From Lachnospiraceae bacterium (lineage in GTDB: Bacteria; Bacillota; Clostridia; Lachnospirales; Lachnospiraceae): a DNA stretch of 64,000 nt. The stretch covers positions 19,804-83,803 of the forward strand of contig JAJQDT010000128.1 in the NCBI GenBank assembly GCA_021202075.1. Direction: 5' to 3'. A program made the translations under genes and the position numbers. Under the pieces are notes generated by a model that was not told the origin of the DNA, ran no database searches, and saw only the letters and a list, made by a program, of their open reading frames with translations. This document shows, one piece after another, positions 63,754 through 64,000 of this stretch (within the stretch, counting starts at the first letter, position 1; each line of letters begins with the position of its first letter).

Positions 63754-64000
63754 TCGTCTTCCAAATAGCTCGACTTTAGACGCAGGATGAATTTTCATAT
63801 GCGAGGCGGAAGAAGGAGGCGTAGCGTTGCTGAGCGCCAGTGGCGTCTACACTTCGCTCCGGTCGGTCCTGAACGCGTGCCATTGGCACGCAGGACCGTT
63901 TAGCAACGACCGAAGCGGCAGCGTAGTGGCTACGTCGACTGATGTCAACGAAGCAGATGGAAATTCAGGCAAGTATAAAGTCGAGATAATTTGGAGACGA
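63754..64000 (+). ncRNA. about 250-bp palindromic element, candidate structured RNA or MITE (runs to window edge)
   Basis: The outer arms are imperfect inverted repeats: the left arm begins CCAAATAGCTCGACTTTAGA (63761-63780) and the right arm, read on the - strand from 63994, begins CCAAATTATCTCGACTTTAT; similarity continues inward for about 45 bp (GATGAATTTTCAT versus CTGAATTTCCAT). The core holds nested hairpins: CGGTCCT/AGGACCG with GCGTGCC-ATT-GGCACGC (63864-63898), CGTTGCT/AGCAACG (63825-63908) and GCGCCA-G-TGGCGT (about 63834-63846). Transcription from the promoter at 63622 would include it. Confidence 0.55.

Overview
The window reads as chromosome of an anaerobic, low-redox Firmicute, most likely an acetogenic member of the Lachnospiraceae (Marvinbryantia- or Blautia-like; the genus is a guess). 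The reasons are a T-box leader in front of a long type-2 leuA, a Rex repressor, an NfnAB transhydrogenase, the Lachnospiraceae-style long PRPP synthetase, and above all a Wood-Ljungdahl carbonyl-branch cluster of about 18 kb. Nearly all genes are on the + strand; only an Lrp-type regulator and mgtE are clearly on the - strand.

Region 1 (1-10.4 kb): T-box/leuA, an Lrp/AsnC regulator, a secreted beta-helix protein with a 10-unit octapeptide repeat, then a cell-surface set (SGNH hydrolase, lipoprotein, MBOAT acyltransferase, DHHW protein) that looks like an O-acetylation module, and folA. Region 2 (10.4-30.5 kb): housekeeping genes in short transcription units: eno, a SleB-like hydrolase, thrC with a coupled membrane protein, an SH3-domain protein, an ABC-F ATPase, rex, nnr, alr, a MazF-like toxin, yebC, tepA, uppP and ftsK/spoIIIE. 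Region 3 (30.5-44.1 kb): nfnAB, rlmH, citrate synthase, mgtE, prs, a DUF512 radical-SAM-like gene, der, plsY and gpsA.

Region 4 (44.4-63.5 kb) is the acetogenesis cluster. A His-rich protein and CooT (nickel handling), CooC1, CooS/AcsA (CO dehydrogenase), CooC2, a cluster-less CooS C-terminal paralogue, AcsB (acetyl-CoA synthase), AcsD and AcsC (corrinoid iron-sulfur protein), AcsE (methyltransferase) and AcsV (reductive activator) form the carbonyl branch. A MetV-RnfC2 fusion, a second MetV and MetF form the methylene-THF reductase complex. A strong terminator and a DUF3786 gene follow. Formyl-THF synthetase, FolD/FchA, formate dehydrogenase, hydrogenase and Rnf are not in the window. NfnAB, Rex and GltA fit the same redox economy.

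The most notable features are: (a) the stand-alone CooS-like protein that has lost all three C-terminal C-cluster cysteines but stays inside the cluster; (b) the MetV-RnfC2 fusion next to a free MetV; (c) highly structured intergenic DNA in the cluster, including a four-way-junction-like element after acsB and paired hairpins with inverted loop centres after cooC1; (d) a 28-unit perfect-period heptamer array starting at the plsY stop codon; (e) a three-way-junction RNA candidate before thrC; (f) two dispersed structured repeat families; (g) a promoter-led, about 250 bp palindromic element at the right edge. All calls come from reading the sequence; no database search was run.
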